64,000 bases of DNA from contig UEHQ01000012.1 in assembly GCA_900489925.1 (NCBI GenBank), positions 62,001 to 126,000 on the forward strand. Direction: 5' to 3'. Source of the DNA: Hyphomicrobiales bacterium. Its GTDB lineage: Bacteria > Pseudomonadota > Alphaproteobacteria > Rhizobiales > Rhizobiaceae. The notes beneath the pieces are model-generated. The model did no database searches. It saw nothing but the letters and a program-made list of their open reading frames with translations, and was not told where the DNA came from. How positions within the stretch are numbered: the stretch's first letter is position 1; each line of letters begins with the position of its first letter. Made by a program: the position numbers and the translations under genes. Positions 19,575 to 28,749 of this stretch are shown in pieces.

Positions 19575-20360
19575 ATGCTTTTTGGGAAGACAATTCTGAT
19601 CACTGGCGTCGCGTCGGGGATCGGGGCAAGGACCGCCGAGCTCGCAGCCCAACTCGGCGCGGAAGTCATCGGCGTGGACGTGCGCGCGCCCTCGCAACAC
19701 CTGGCGTCATTCATCCAAGGTGACATTTCCTCGGCTGACGGTGTCGCCGAGATCGCGCGCCGCCTGCCGAAGCGGCTTGACGCGCTTGCGAACGTAGCGG
19801 GTCTTTCCGGCAATACCGGCATAGCACAAACCCTTGCCGTGAATTTCTTCGGGCTCAGAGCGCTGTCCGAGGCCGTCGCACCGCGTCTGCGTGAAGGCGG
19901 CGCGATCATCAACGTCGCCTCGATCGCAGGATATGGCTGGCGAGCGAACCTCGAGAGGGCAAAGCGCCTGACCTCAGTGGAGGGCTTTCCCGATGTCGAG
20001 AAGCTCGCCGCCGAGCATGGTCTCAAGAATGAAGAGGGTTATCCGCTGTCGAAGGAGCTTCTGTTGCTCTGGACAATGCGCGCTGCTCACCAGCCCCTTT
20101 TCAAGGATCGTGGCATCCGGGTCAACGCGGTCAGCCCCGGGCCGGTCGAGACTCCTATTCTGCAGCAATTCCGTACCGTTCTCGGCGATGCCCGTGTCGA
20201 CAGCGACATCACGCGCGTCGGCCGCGCGGGAACGGCTGCCGACATCGCTCCGGCCATCCTCTTTCTGTGCTCGGACGGAGCCCGCTGGATAAACGGCGCC
20301 AATCTTGCCACAGACGGTGGCCTCGAAGCCTCCATCAACGCCGAAGTTCTCGGCTTCTAA
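19575..20360 (+). CDS. Short-chain dehydrogenase resembling coniferyl-alcohol / 3-alpha-hydroxysteroid dehydrogenases
   Basis: A 261-residue SDR. The start at 19575 follows AAAGGTGA. The cofactor motif TGVASGIG is at 10-17 with Asp at the end of strand 2 (GVD), favouring NAD. Catalytic Ser116, Tyr156 and Lys160 (YPLSK) are present. The compact spacing (NVAG followed by a long insert before YxxxK) and the ending RWINGANLATDGG recall coniferyl alcohol dehydrogenase (CalA) and 3-alpha-hydroxysteroid dehydrogenases. Followed 24 bases later by an aldehyde dehydrogenase, it could supply the aldehyde substrate. The alcohol is inferred, not shown. Confidence 0.88.
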   Translation: MLFGKTILITGVASGIGARTAELAAQLGAEVIGVDVRAPSQHLASFIQGDISSADGVAEIARRLPKRLDALANVAGLSGNTGIAQTLAVNFFGLRALSEAVAPRLREGGAIINVASIAGYGWRANLERAKRLTSVEGFPDVEKLAAEHGLKNEEGYPLSKELLLLWTMRAAHQPLFKDRGIRVNAVSPGPVETPILQQFRTVLGDARVDSDITRVGRAGTAADIAPAILFLCSDGARWINGANLATDGGLEASINAEVLGF

Positions 20361-20384
20361 CATCTTCGCATCAGGAGACCTGAA

Positions 20385-21830
20385 ATGGACATTGCCCTTC
20401 TCATCGACGGCGAGGACCGCCCGTCATCGACCGGCCGGACCTATGATCGCATCGATCCCTTCACCGAAAAGGTCGCCAGCCGTGCGCCCGCTGCCAGCCT
20501 TGACGACGTTGCAGCCGCAATCGACGCCGCCTCCTCCGCCTTTTCCGCCTGGTCGAAAACCGGTCCGGGGCATCGCCGCTCCATTCTGCTCAAGGCGGCG
20601 GACATCATGGATTCGAAGGTGTCGGAATTCACGCGCCTGATGATCGAAGAAACCGGTGCAACCGCGCCCTGGGCAGGTTTCAATGTCATGCTCGCAGCCA
20701 ACATCCTGCGCGAGGCGGGTTCGATGACCACCCAGATTTCGGGTGAGGTCATTCCCTCTGAAAAGCCGGGGACACTGGCAATGGGTGTACGCCAGGCGGC
20801 TGGCGTCTGCCTGGCGATTGCCCCATGGAACGCACCCGTTATTCTCGCAACCCGCGCGATCGCAATGCCGATTGCCTGCGGCAATACCGTCATTCTGAAA
20901 GCCTCGGAACAATGCCCGGGCACACATCGGTTGATTGCTACTGCGCTGGTGGAGGCCGGTCTGCCGGCCGGTGTCATCAATGTCATCACCAATGCACCGG
21001 AAGATGCATCGGCCGTCGTTGCCGCATTGATCGCAGCACCTGCCGTTCGTCGTGTGAACTTCACGGGCTCGACCAAGGTCGGCAAGATCATCGGCGAACT
21101 GTGCGGCCGGCACCTGAAGCCGGCATTGTTGGAGCTGGGTGGCAAGGCACCGCTTGTCATCCTTGATGACGCAGATATCGACGGCGCCGTCAACGCGGCG
21201 ATCTTCGGCGCCTTCATGCACCAGGGCCAGATCTGCATGTCCACCGAACGCATCATCGTCCATCAGGCGATCGCCGACGTTTTCGTGGAGAAGCTCGCCG
21301 CCCGGGCACAGCAACTGCCGGCGGGCGATCCTCGCGGGCATGTCGTGCTGGGATCGTTGATCAGCCTCGAGGCCGCAAAGAAGATGGATGACCTGATCGC
21401 CGATGCGCTGGCAAAGGGCGCCAAGCTTGTCGCCGGCGGAAAACGCACGGGGACTGTCGTGGAGGCAACCCTCCTCGATCACGTCACCGCGGACATGCGC
21501 GTGTATGGCGAAGAATCCTTTGGCCCGGTCAAACCGATCATTCGTGTTACCGATGAGGACGAAGCGATCCGCATTGCCAACGATACAGAATACGGCTTGT
21601 CCGCGGCGGTGTTCAGTCGTGACGTTCAGCGCGCAATGGCGGTCGCGGCCCAGATCGAATCCGGCATCTGCCACATCAACGGCCCGACGCTGAACGACGA
21701 AGCACAGATGCCGTTTGGGGGTGTCAAGGGCAGCGGCTATGGCCGGTTCGGCGGCAAGGCCGCCGTCGCGGAGTTCACCGATCTCCGCTGGATCACGATC
21801 GAAGACCCGGGCCAACACTACCCATTCTGA
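20385..21830 (+). CDS. Aldehyde dehydrogenase (vanillin/salicylaldehyde dehydrogenase-like), copy 2
   Basis: A 481-residue aldehyde dehydrogenase with Cys284 (GQICMST), Glu250 (LELGGKAP) and an intact cofactor region. It is a close paralogue of the enzyme at 13283-14743; long stretches such as IAPWNAP and FGGVK-GSGYGRFGGKAA are shared. It ends the operon and is followed by a strong hairpin. Two similar enzymes in one operon may act on the aldehydes of two successive steps or two related substrates. Confidence 0.94.
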   Translation: MDIALLIDGEDRPSSTGRTYDRIDPFTEKVASRAPAASLDDVAAAIDAASSAFSAWSKTGPGHRRSILLKAADIMDSKVSEFTRLMIEETGATAPWAGFNVMLAANILREAGSMTTQISGEVIPSEKPGTLAMGVRQAAGVCLAIAPWNAPVILATRAIAMPIACGNTVILKASEQCPGTHRLIATALVEAGLPAGVINVITNAPEDASAVVAALIAAPAVRRVNFTGSTKVGKIIGELCGRHLKPALLELGGKAPLVILDDADIDGAVNAAIFGAFMHQGQICMSTERIIVHQAIADVFVEKLAARAQQLPAGDPRGHVVLGSLISLEAAKKMDDLIADALAKGAKLVAGGKRTGTVVEATLLDHVTADMRVYGEESFGPVKPIIRVTDEDEAIRIANDTEYGLSAAVFSRDVQRAMAVAAQIESGICHINGPTLNDEAQMPFGGVKGSGYGRFGGKAAVAEFTDLRWITIEDPGQHYPF

Positions 21831-22148
21831 GCGTAGGTGCCGCCAACCCCTGCCAATGCGAAGAGATCCGGGCACGAGATGCCCGGATCTCCGTTTATGC
21901 CTCCGCCATAAAAAACCGCTTGGGTTTTCACCTCGGAATCATTTATAGAACTATTCGGTTCCGTAATGATTACGGGTGAGTCGTCGTTGGGGCTTTTGTC
22001 TCGTCCCCAAGCACACTCTCGGCTGAATTGGGGTCGCCGACCGATATCGGGGCATTCGGAAAGTCATACTGTTGATCTGCACGACGTCGCCTTAGCGGCG
22101 AACGGTCGCACTTTACCGTTTGACTCCTGCGCATAGGGGGCAGTGTTT
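21831..22148. other. Gap between the aldehyde dehydrogenase operon and the DUF1217 gene
   Basis: After the terminator hairpin there is an AT-rich stretch (about 21900-21970) that could hold the promoter of the DUF1217 gene. I see no clear -35/-10 pair. A GGGGG run is about eight bases before the ATG at 22149 and may be the ribosome site. Confidence 0.4.
21864..21890 (+). terminator. Hairpin terminator of the aldehyde dehydrogenase operon
   Basis: A perfect 11-base stem (AGATCCGGGCA / TGCCCGGATCT) with a CGAGA loop lies 33 bases after the stop and is followed by CCGTTT. The T-run is short, but the position and perfect stem support a Rho-independent terminator. Confidence 0.75.
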
Positions 22149-24329
22149 ATGGTTTCCACGTATCTCAGTTATCTGACGATTACCAACAATCTCGGCAAAA
22201 CCCTCTCGAGGACCGCATCGCAAGGATCGGTCGCGACCGAAACGGCGTACTATAAAGAGAACATCGGCAAGGTTACGAGCGTCGATGACTTCATGAGCGA
22301 CTACCGCCTCTATTCCTATGCCATGAAGGCATACGGCCTGGAGGACATGACATACGCAAAGGCCTTCATGAAGAAGGTACTTGAAAGCGACCTCAGCGAC
22401 TCATCAAGCTTCGCCAACTCATTGAGCGACAATCGTTACACGGACTTCGCCGCCGCCTTCAAGTTCGTCGGCGAGGACGCGGCCGCTCAAACGAGCAGCC
22501 AGGAGAGCACGCTTCTCGACAATTACCAGAGCTCCTTCGACGATGAGACCGCCGATATCACCACCGAAACGGACTATTACGACGGCGCGATCAACAACAT
22601 CACGTCAGTCGACAGCCTGCTCGGCAGCTCACGCCTGCGAAACTATGTCCTAAATGCTTTCGGCTTGAGCACCGACTACACGTCCACCAGTTTCCTGCGC
22701 AATGTCCTGACCAGCGACGTCGATGATCCCGATAGTTTCGTCAACCAGCTTGACGACGACGTCTATCTCAACCTGGCCAAGGCGTTCAATTTCAATACCG
22801 ACGGCAGTGTCAGCGACCCGCTGCAGACCGACGACCAGAAGGCCTATGTCGAGAGCGCCTACACCATTTCACAATCGACCTTCGCCTCGTCTCAGGTCGA
22901 AGATGCCTATTCGGCCTACTTCTCGGCAACGATTGGCAACATAACGACGGTCGACCAGTTGATGGCGGATGACAAGCTCGTTGCCTATATCCGGTCGGCC
23001 TATGGCCTCAGCGATTCAGAGCCCGACAACTATATCTCCGCCTCCTTGAAAAGCTCAACGCTCGCAACCGCGATCGGCTATGGCGATCTTCACGATGCGT
23101 TCAATTTCGAGTCCGACGGCACGCTGGCAGATGGCGTATCGGCGCAGACGAGCGACCAGACCACGGCCACGACCGAGGCATTCTCCACGAACTACTCGTC
23201 GGCCAGCGTCGACACCTGGATCGAAGACTCGGTCGCGAACTACAAGACCCGCCTCGCGGATGTGACGAGCATCGACGACTTCCTGAAGTCGAATGCCGAC
23301 GACGATGACGACAGCAACGATGACGACGCCGAATTGTGGCAGATGGCTCTGCGCTCGTTTGGCATCGGATCGGACGAGGTCACGAAGAGCGAATTCCGAA
23401 AGATACTAGAAAGCGACCCAGACGACCCGGACAGCTACGTCAACAAGCTCAATGACAGCAGGTTCACGTCGCTGCGCGCCGCCTTCAGCTTCGATGCCGA
23501 CGGCAATACCACTGTGCCTCTTCAGGCAATGTCGCAGTCGGTCGTCGACGACTTCGTTGCCGACTACAAGGAAAACAAGATCAGGTATCTGACGGGCACT
23601 GAAAAGACCGATGCATCCAGCGCCGCAGATACCGAAATGACCTATTTCAATACGCAGATGGGTACGATCAGCAGCGTCTCCGAACTGCTAGCCGACGACC
23701 GCCTGGTCAATCTGATGCTTGAAGCCAAAGGCATCGATCCCGACGACGTCACCTCAAGCGAGCTGAAGAAGATGTTTGAGTCGGACCCCGACGATCCGGA
23801 CAGCTACGTCAATCAGCAGTCTGACACCCGCTTCGCATCGATCGTTGCTTCCTTCAACTTCGATACGGACGGCAATCTGTCGGCAGACCCCGTCGGCACC
23901 GTCCAGCAACGCGGCGATGTAATCGATACGGTCAACAATTACGTCCGCCAGACGCTGGAGAGCAACGAGGGTGACAGCAACACGGGCGTGCGCTTGGCGC
24001 TCTACTTCGAGCGCATGGCGCCGACGATCTCGAGCGCCTACGACATTCTGGGCGATAGCGCGCTGTTCGAATTCTTCACGACGACGTTCAATCTCTCAAG
24101 CTACGTGTCGAACATGGACGTCGACAAGCAGGCCGAGATGGTCACGAACTTCATCGATCTCGAGGATCTCGGCGACCCGGACAAGGTGGAAAACCTGATC
24201 CAGCGCTTTACGGCGATGTACGACGTGGCGAACGGAACCACCGATTCCAGCGCCCTCAGCATTCTCAGCGGCTCGACCTCGATCAGTGCAGATACCCTGC
24301 TCGCCGTCGCGCAATTGAAGAGCGGCTAG
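22149..24329 (+). CDS. Tandem DUF1217-repeat protein (flagellar-locus-type family)
   Basis: A 726-residue, very acidic protein. It begins like rhizobial DUF1217 proteins (MVSTYLSYLTITNNLGKTL) and then repeats one unit about six times: roughly 29-108, 138-220, 250-330, 363-455, 493-580 and a shorter 608-680. Each unit has a Tyr-containing helix, an Ile/Val-Thr-Ser-Val-Asp-(Asp) turn, an RL-YAMKAYGL type helix, and in most units a DPDDPDSYVN acidic turn plus FNFxxDG. No signal peptide is seen. Ordinary family members near flagellar genes have far fewer units; no flagellar gene is in this window. A filament-associated or adhesive structural role is conceivable, but the function is unknown. Confidence 0.85.
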   Translation: MVSTYLSYLTITNNLGKTLSRTASQGSVATETAYYKENIGKVTSVDDFMSDYRLYSYAMKAYGLEDMTYAKAFMKKVLESDLSDSSSFANSLSDNRYTDFAAAFKFVGEDAAAQTSSQESTLLDNYQSSFDDETADITTETDYYDGAINNITSVDSLLGSSRLRNYVLNAFGLSTDYTSTSFLRNVLTSDVDDPDSFVNQLDDDVYLNLAKAFNFNTDGSVSDPLQTDDQKAYVESAYTISQSTFASSQVEDAYSAYFSATIGNITTVDQLMADDKLVAYIRSAYGLSDSEPDNYISASLKSSTLATAIGYGDLHDAFNFESDGTLADGVSAQTSDQTTATTEAFSTNYSSASVDTWIEDSVANYKTRLADVTSIDDFLKSNADDDDDSNDDDAELWQMALRSFGIGSDEVTKSEFRKILESDPDDPDSYVNKLNDSRFTSLRAAFSFDADGNTTVPLQAMSQSVVDDFVADYKENKIRYLTGTEKTDASSAADTEMTYFNTQMGTISSVSELLADDRLVNLMLEAKGIDPDDVTSSELKKMFESDPDDPDSYVNQQSDTRFASIVASFNFDTDGNLSADPVGTVQQRGDVIDTVNNYVRQTLESNEGDSNTGVRLALYFERMAPTISSAYDILGDSALFEFFTTTFNLSSYVSNMDVDKQAEMVTNFIDLEDLGDPDKVENLIQRFTAMYDVANGTTDSSALSILSGSTSISADTLLAVAQLKSG

Positions 24330-24341
24330 GAGAGCGCAGAG

Positions 24342-24656
24342 ATGAGTGGCTGGATCAGTTCGTTGACGGTACCGGAAGAAGATCTGGAGCAGGCTTTGAA
24401 GCTTGCCGCCGATCTGGTGGATCTTCTGCCGTTTTCTGGAGTCAAACTCTGTGAGGAGCAGAAGCGCGCCTGGCCGCGCAGCGGCGTCTATGGCCCAGCC
24501 GGCGACGAAATCACCGGAATCCCTCCTGAGGTCGAGTTGCTGTGCGAGGCGATCGCCACCTGCCTCCTGGCCGACGCTTCCATTGATATGTCTGAACTGT
24601 CCGCGAAGGTCGCCCCGTTTCTGCGCGACACCATCCCCTCTTCACGGATTCACTGA
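24342..24656 (+). CDS. Small phage-connector-like (DnaT-like fold) protein
   Basis: A 104-residue acidic protein starting 13 bases after the DUF1217 gene with its own AGGAG site, so the two are probably cotranscribed. The central segment RAWPRSGVYGPAGDEITGI followed by PPEVELLCEAIATCLLAD resembles the conserved core of phage head-tail connector proteins annotated as DnaT-like (there typically AWPRTGVY, a short loop, then IP and an AE-A-ALLL helix). No other phage gene is nearby. The assignment is from pattern memory only, and the role beside a DUF1217 protein is unknown. Confidence 0.7.
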   Translation: MSGWISSLTVPEEDLEQALKLAADLVDLLPFSGVKLCEEQKRAWPRSGVYGPAGDEITGIPPEVELLCEAIATCLLADASIDMSELSAKVAPFLRDTIPSSRIH

Positions 24657-24675
24657 AGCAACCGCGCCCGCACGC

Positions 24676-24969
24676 CTAATCCTGCGAGTATTTCGAATTG
24701 AGATTGGAGGGCGGCCGCTTGTGCTTGCGCGCGAAGAATTTCACGAAAACGAGATAAAACAGGCAGTTGGCAATAATATAGCCGCCTTCAAGTGCGCCCG
24801 CATAAAGCGCGGACCACACGAAGACCTCGATACCCGATTTTGCCGAGCCGATACTCGCCAACGCGTATCCGGCAATCACGATTACGACCACGAGTGTAAA
24901 ATGCAAAATCGGCAATCGGACGGCGCACACGGCACCGACTAAAAACAGAACTAAAAGACTCCACGGCAT
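24676..24969 (-). CDS. Small membrane protein of unknown function
   Basis: A 97-residue protein with about three hydrophobic segments (roughly 3-20, 24-42, 50-75) and a short basic tail (ARKHKRPP). It converges on the connector-like gene and is 135 bases downstream of the export-protein gene on the same strand. I do not recognise the family. Its size recalls small regulators of exopolysaccharide synthesis, but I see no matching motif, so this is only a positional hint. Confidence 0.6.
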   Translation of the reverse strand: MPWSLLVLFLVGAVCAVRLPILHFTLVVVIVIAGYALASIGSAKSGIEVFVWSALYAGALEGGYIIANCLFYLVFVKFFARKHKRPPSNLNSKYSQD

Positions 24970-25104
24970 TAAACTTCGGCTCCCAGCGGATCGTCTGGAA
25001 TCAACACCCCAACCTTATCGCCTATTTCCACGCCCGAACAAGGTGGTCATATTTCAACCTCCCTTTTCACCAACTCGACCGCCACCTCCGGCAACACACA
25101 AGCC

Positions 25105-26466
25105 TCACGGGGAGGCTGACGGTTTGAAGCCATCGTCGGCTGCCGGCGCACCCGGCGCTCCTTGCCATCTTTCAACACGAATGACATCTCCCGGGAGAAC
25201 CGGGTCATTGTCTTTCGCAGGAATCGTGTGTGTCGCACCTTTGGCGGTGCGGTCAACCGTCGTCACGAACGACCCTGGGCCGTCATCGGCGGCTACATTG
25301 GCAGCGACCGGCGAGCGGATCTCGATATTCTGAAGCAGGGTTCGCGCCGTTTCGGCCTTCTCTGCATTCGCCGCAAGCTGGTCGCGCACCTGTGCGGCCT
25401 CGGTCAGGGCATCGACACGGTAGCGGTTGTGCACATCCGCGGTGTCTCGAGCCACCTTGGCAATATCCTGCTGCGCCCTGAGGATGGCCAGCGAAACGTC
25501 AAGATTTCGGCTTTCCAGATCCGCCAGGTTCTGGCTGGAGGTGAGCTGGCGAGACGATACGGTCAACCCCTGGGCGATCAGCTTGCTGACGGCACCGACG
25601 TCCTTGTTGGCAAGATCGATCTGCTTCGCCAACGACGCCGACTTAGCTTTCAGGGTCTCGATCTCATTCGTGGCCAGCACCTTCGCCTGGTTGAGCGCAT
25701 CGAATTCGGCGCTCATCGATTGCTGACGTGTATCGAACAGGTCTTGCTCCTCGCGCATCATGCGATCGACGACAGACTGCCCCGCCCTCTTCGTCAGCTC
25801 CTCTGGGAACGTGATCGAGGGCTGATTATGGGTAATCGCATCCAACCGGCCTTGCCTGGCCAGAAGCCCGAGCCGCTCCACCTGAAGCGTACGGAGATCC
25901 CCGCGGCTGACCAGCGCATCATGCTGCAAGGTGAACGAGCTCGCATCGACCGGGCCGAACATACCGCCGGCCATGCTCAGCGCCTGAACGATCGTCAGAC
26001 CGGGACTATAGCTGTATTTTCCCGGCTTGGAGACAAGGCCAGTGACGAAGAAGGGCCGGTATTCGGAAACCTCAACCGAAGCGTTGGGGCGCTTCTGCAG
26101 CCCGACCTGTGCTTGCAGCCGCTCACCGATCGAGTTGGCGACCTGCTCCAGCGTCATTCCGGCAGCTGGCACGGTGCCGATGATGGGAAGCGACAGGTTC
26201 CCGGCTGCCGAAATGGCAAAGTCACCGTTCAGCGGCACCCATTCATAGGCCGTTCCCGTGACCGGCCGCCATTCGTAGACGCGAATTTTCAAAGTGTCCT
26301 GGGGACCGAGAATGTAATCCTCCGCTCTCGCCGAGGTGTTGAAGCACAGCGCGATGAGTGTGGTCAGAAAAAGGAAACGGCAGACCAGCCAGGCCCGCTG
26401 TCTATCGGCACCACCGAGTGTTCTTTGCCACATCTGCCTGCTCGTGGAAGAAACTGTATGCGTCAT
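25105..26466 (-). CDS. exoF: Polysaccharide export protein, ExoF-like (outer-membrane/periplasmic)
   Basis: A 453-residue export protein. A hydrophobic segment (about 26-48) ending in SARA before EDYILGPQD acts as signal peptide. The Poly_export domain follows (DTLKIRVYEWRP to VEVSEYRPFFVTGLV), then a SLBB-like segment (KPGKYSYSPGLTIVQALSMAGG) and a long coiled-coil region (about 220-390) typical of ExoF rather than Wza. The ATG follows GGTAGGAG. It would carry the polymer across the periplasm and outer membrane and couples with the co-polymerase at 32928-34655. Confidence 0.9.
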   Translation of the reverse strand: MTHTVSSTSRQMWQRTLGGADRQRAWLVCRFLFLTTLIALCFNTSARAEDYILGPQDTLKIRVYEWRPVTGTAYEWVPLNGDFAISAAGNLSLPIIGTVPAAGMTLEQVANSIGERLQAQVGLQKRPNASVEVSEYRPFFVTGLVSKPGKYSYSPGLTIVQALSMAGGMFGPVDASSFTLQHDALVSRGDLRTLQVERLGLLARQGRLDAITHNQPSITFPEELTKRAGQSVVDRMMREEQDLFDTRQQSMSAEFDALNQAKVLATNEIETLKAKSASLAKQIDLANKDVGAVSKLIAQGLTVSSRQLTSSQNLADLESRNLDVSLAILRAQQDIAKVARDTADVHNRYRVDALTEAAQVRDQLAANAEKAETARTLLQNIEIRSPVAANVAADDGPGSFVTTVDRTAKGATHTIPAKDNDPVLPGDVIRVERWQGAPGAPAADDGFKPSASP

Positions 26467-26522
26467 GTTTCACTCCTACCAAATACCAGCGCGGTGATCG
26501 AAACAATGCTTCTCAGCCCTCG

Positions 26523-27632
26523 CTAGGCTACACCAACCTGGGCCCGACTGGCTGTCGACCTGACGACGAAAGACTTGAACTTCTCCATGAAGATCTCCGT
26601 TCGGAACTCTCCGGCGCGCGCGACCGCGTCCGCCGGATCGAAATCGATCCGCTCCAGGCGTTCGACCGCGTCAATCAGCGCTTCGACCGTCTGCGTGCCG
26701 AAGAACACGCCGGTCCTGTCGCGCACCACGGTTTCGGTCGCTCCGCCGCGGCCGAATGCTATCACGGGGCGTCCGCTCGCCATCGCTTCCACCGGCACGA
26801 TCCCGAAGTCTTCCTCCCCCGGAAAGATGAGCGCCTTGCACCGTGCATAGTGATGCTTGAGGACGTCAAAGGGCTGAGGCCCCAGGATCGTCACTGTGGG
26901 TCCGGCGATCTTGCGAAGATGGTCGAGCATCTCGCCGCCGCCGATCACCACGAGCTTCGCCTTCATGCGGTTGAAGGCCTCCACCGCGAGGTCAGGTCGC
27001 TTGTAGCCTACCAGTTCTCCGACCATCAGATGGTAGTCGCCGAGTTCGGAGGCCGCGACCGGCCGGAAGGCAGCCGTATCAACCGGCGGATGGATAACCT
27101 CGGCGTCCCGGCGATAGTAGCTCTTGATCCGCTGCGCCACCGTCGCGGAATTCGCCGCGAAATCGTCCACACGATTGGCCGTCGCGACATCCCATGTTCT
27201 CAGGTAATGCGCCAGCGGCGGCATCATCAGGCGGGTCATCAACCCTGAACTATCGTAGTATCTGTTGTACATATTCCAGATGTATCGCATCGGAGAATGA
27301 CAGTAACACACGTGAACGGCCGTGGACGTCGGGATTACCCCCTTGGCGGGCCCGGACTCGCTACTAATTACGAGGTCATACTCATTAAGGTCGATCTGCT
27401 CCAAGGCCATCGGCATCAGGGGCAGATATTTCTTGTACATCTTCTTTGAGTAGGGAAGTCCATCGATGAAGGTCGTGTGGACCTTATGCTTCCGGATCAC
27501 GTCGGAAATTGCTGCTATATCATAGACATGTGTGTAAATATCCGCACACGGATAGATGTTGCAAAGTGCTTCCAGCACCTTTTCTCCACCGCGCATTCCA
27601 ACCAGCCAATAGTGTATGATTGCCACACGCAT
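26523..27632 (-). CDS. Glycosyltransferase family 4
   Basis: A 369-residue GT4 (GT-B fold) transferase starting at the ATG 27632 (MRVAIIHYWLVGMRGGEKV), eight bases after GGAG; in-frame upstream ATGs give an unlikely N-terminus. The donor-binding C-terminal half has IFPGEEDFGIVPVEAMASGRPVIAFGRGG, containing the E-x7-E motif. The HSPMRYIWNMYNRYY segment is typical of a GDP-mannose-using WbaZ-like subgroup, though the donor is not proven. It is cytoplasmic and adds a sugar to the lipid-linked repeat unit. It lies 56 bases upstream of the export gene and is divergent from the priming transferase. Confidence 0.92.
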   Translation of the reverse strand: MRVAIIHYWLVGMRGGEKVLEALCNIYPCADIYTHVYDIAAISDVIRKHKVHTTFIDGLPYSKKMYKKYLPLMPMALEQIDLNEYDLVISSESGPAKGVIPTSTAVHVCYCHSPMRYIWNMYNRYYDSSGLMTRLMMPPLAHYLRTWDVATANRVDDFAANSATVAQRIKSYYRRDAEVIHPPVDTAAFRPVAASELGDYHLMVGELVGYKRPDLAVEAFNRMKAKLVVIGGGEMLDHLRKIAGPTVTILGPQPFDVLKHHYARCKALIFPGEEDFGIVPVEAMASGRPVIAFGRGGATETVVRDRTGVFFGTQTVEALIDAVERLERIDFDPADAVARAGEFRTEIFMEKFKSFVVRSTASRAQVGVA

Positions 27633-27909
27633 GGAAAGCTCCATGAAAATATTAAACCGCATAGATTGTAGAAAATGAACGCGGTCATCAGATATGACAA
27701 AGAATATCATAAATTGACCAAAGTCGCTCCGGCCTTATCAACAACGATTTCAGCCAGATGCTACTCAGACATTATCGTAACCTACCTATAAATACTGCAG
27801 CGCAACAAAGACATTGTCAAACGGTGCGCTAGTTGTTAACTTACCGACCATGCCCGATCGGCGCAGTCTGCACATGCCCATTGACCTTTCTTGAGTAGGG
27901 AGCAAGCAG
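27633..27909. promoter_or_regulatory. Divergent promoter region of the polysaccharide locus
   Basis: A 277-base AT-rich gap separates the minus-strand glycosyltransferase/export genes from the plus-strand block that starts with the priming transferase. Promoters for both should be here. I did not find a confident operator. Confidence 0.5.
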
Positions 27910-28632
27910 ATGAGGGAATTTGATCTAAGACGTGACTTTGACGGACTGGGTGGCGCGAGGATGCGCCGGCCTACGGAACTGGTGCACATTGGACGTTCAA
28001 GGGCGAGAATTCCCGATACCGCACCAGGTAGAATGAAGTACGCCGTCGATGCGGTCCTCGCCGTCATCGCGCTGGTCGTACTGTCTCCAATGCTGCTGAT
28101 GGTGACGGTGATCCTGCTTGTCACGCAGGGTCGGCCGATTTTCATCACGCATCGGCGTATCGGCAAAAATGGCGTGCTGTTCTCGTGCTTGAAGTTCAGA
28201 ACCATGGTCTCCAACGCCGAAGAGGCGCTGGCGCATCATCTGACAGAAAATCCAGACGTCCGCGCTGAATGGAAGGCTACACGAAAGCTGAAGGATGACC
28301 CCCGCGTCACCCCTTTTGGGCGGATTTTGCGCAAGAACAGCATCGATGAGATCCCACAGCTGCTGAACGTCATCAAAGGCGAGATGAGTCTTGTCGGCCC
28401 TCGTCCGATTGTACCGAACGAAGCCGAACTCTATGGCGTGCATTTTTCCGACTATATTCGGGTTCGGCCCGGACTGACCGGCCTTTGGCAGGTGAGCGGG
28501 CGAAACGACACGAGCTACAGCAAACGTGTGGAACTCGATGTCCGGTACGTGTCGGAGCAAACGCTATGGGGCGACGTGGTGATCATGGCCAAGACGATAC
28601 CGGCCGTGCTGTCCTCCCGCGGTAGCTACTGA
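27910..28632 (+). CDS. exoY: Undecaprenyl-phosphate sugar-phosphotransferase (ExoY family), priming enzyme
   Basis: A 240-residue bacterial sugar transferase. One membrane helix (about 42-65) is followed by the catalytic domain with CLKFRTMV, DEIPQLLNVIKGEMSLVGPRP and RPGLTGLWQVSGRN. It transfers hexose-1-phosphate, in ExoY galactose-1-phosphate from UDP-galactose, to undecaprenyl phosphate, the first step of repeat-unit assembly. The length is close to ExoY (about 226). It heads the main plus-strand block of the locus. Confidence 0.93.
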   Translation: MREFDLRRDFDGLGGARMRRPTELVHIGRSRARIPDTAPGRMKYAVDAVLAVIALVVLSPMLLMVTVILLVTQGRPIFITHRRIGKNGVLFSCLKFRTMVSNAEEALAHHLTENPDVRAEWKATRKLKDDPRVTPFGRILRKNSIDEIPQLLNVIKGEMSLVGPRPIVPNEAELYGVHFSDYIRVRPGLTGLWQVSGRNDTSYSKRVELDVRYVSEQTLWGDVVIMAKTIPAVLSSRGSY

Positions 28633-28749
28633 GACGTCGACCCCAGGGGCCGAGGGCAGATGCACGTCCTGTGCCGTCTGCCGCCACAGAAATATGACTG
28701 CGCCGTAAACAGACGTTCCGAGCATTGAAACCCTCATGGAAGGACGCTG

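Noticed and set aside
20424..21875. 483-codon open frame antisense to the second aldehyde dehydrogenase
   Set aside because: The plus strand encodes a complete enzyme with catalytic residues. The antisense frame has low-complexity composition with no family resemblance and is a high-GC shadow.
24342..24656. A prophage remnant around the connector-like gene
   Set aside because: No integrase, capsid, tail, lysis or repressor gene is present within 20 kb on either side, so a single resembling protein does not support a prophage.
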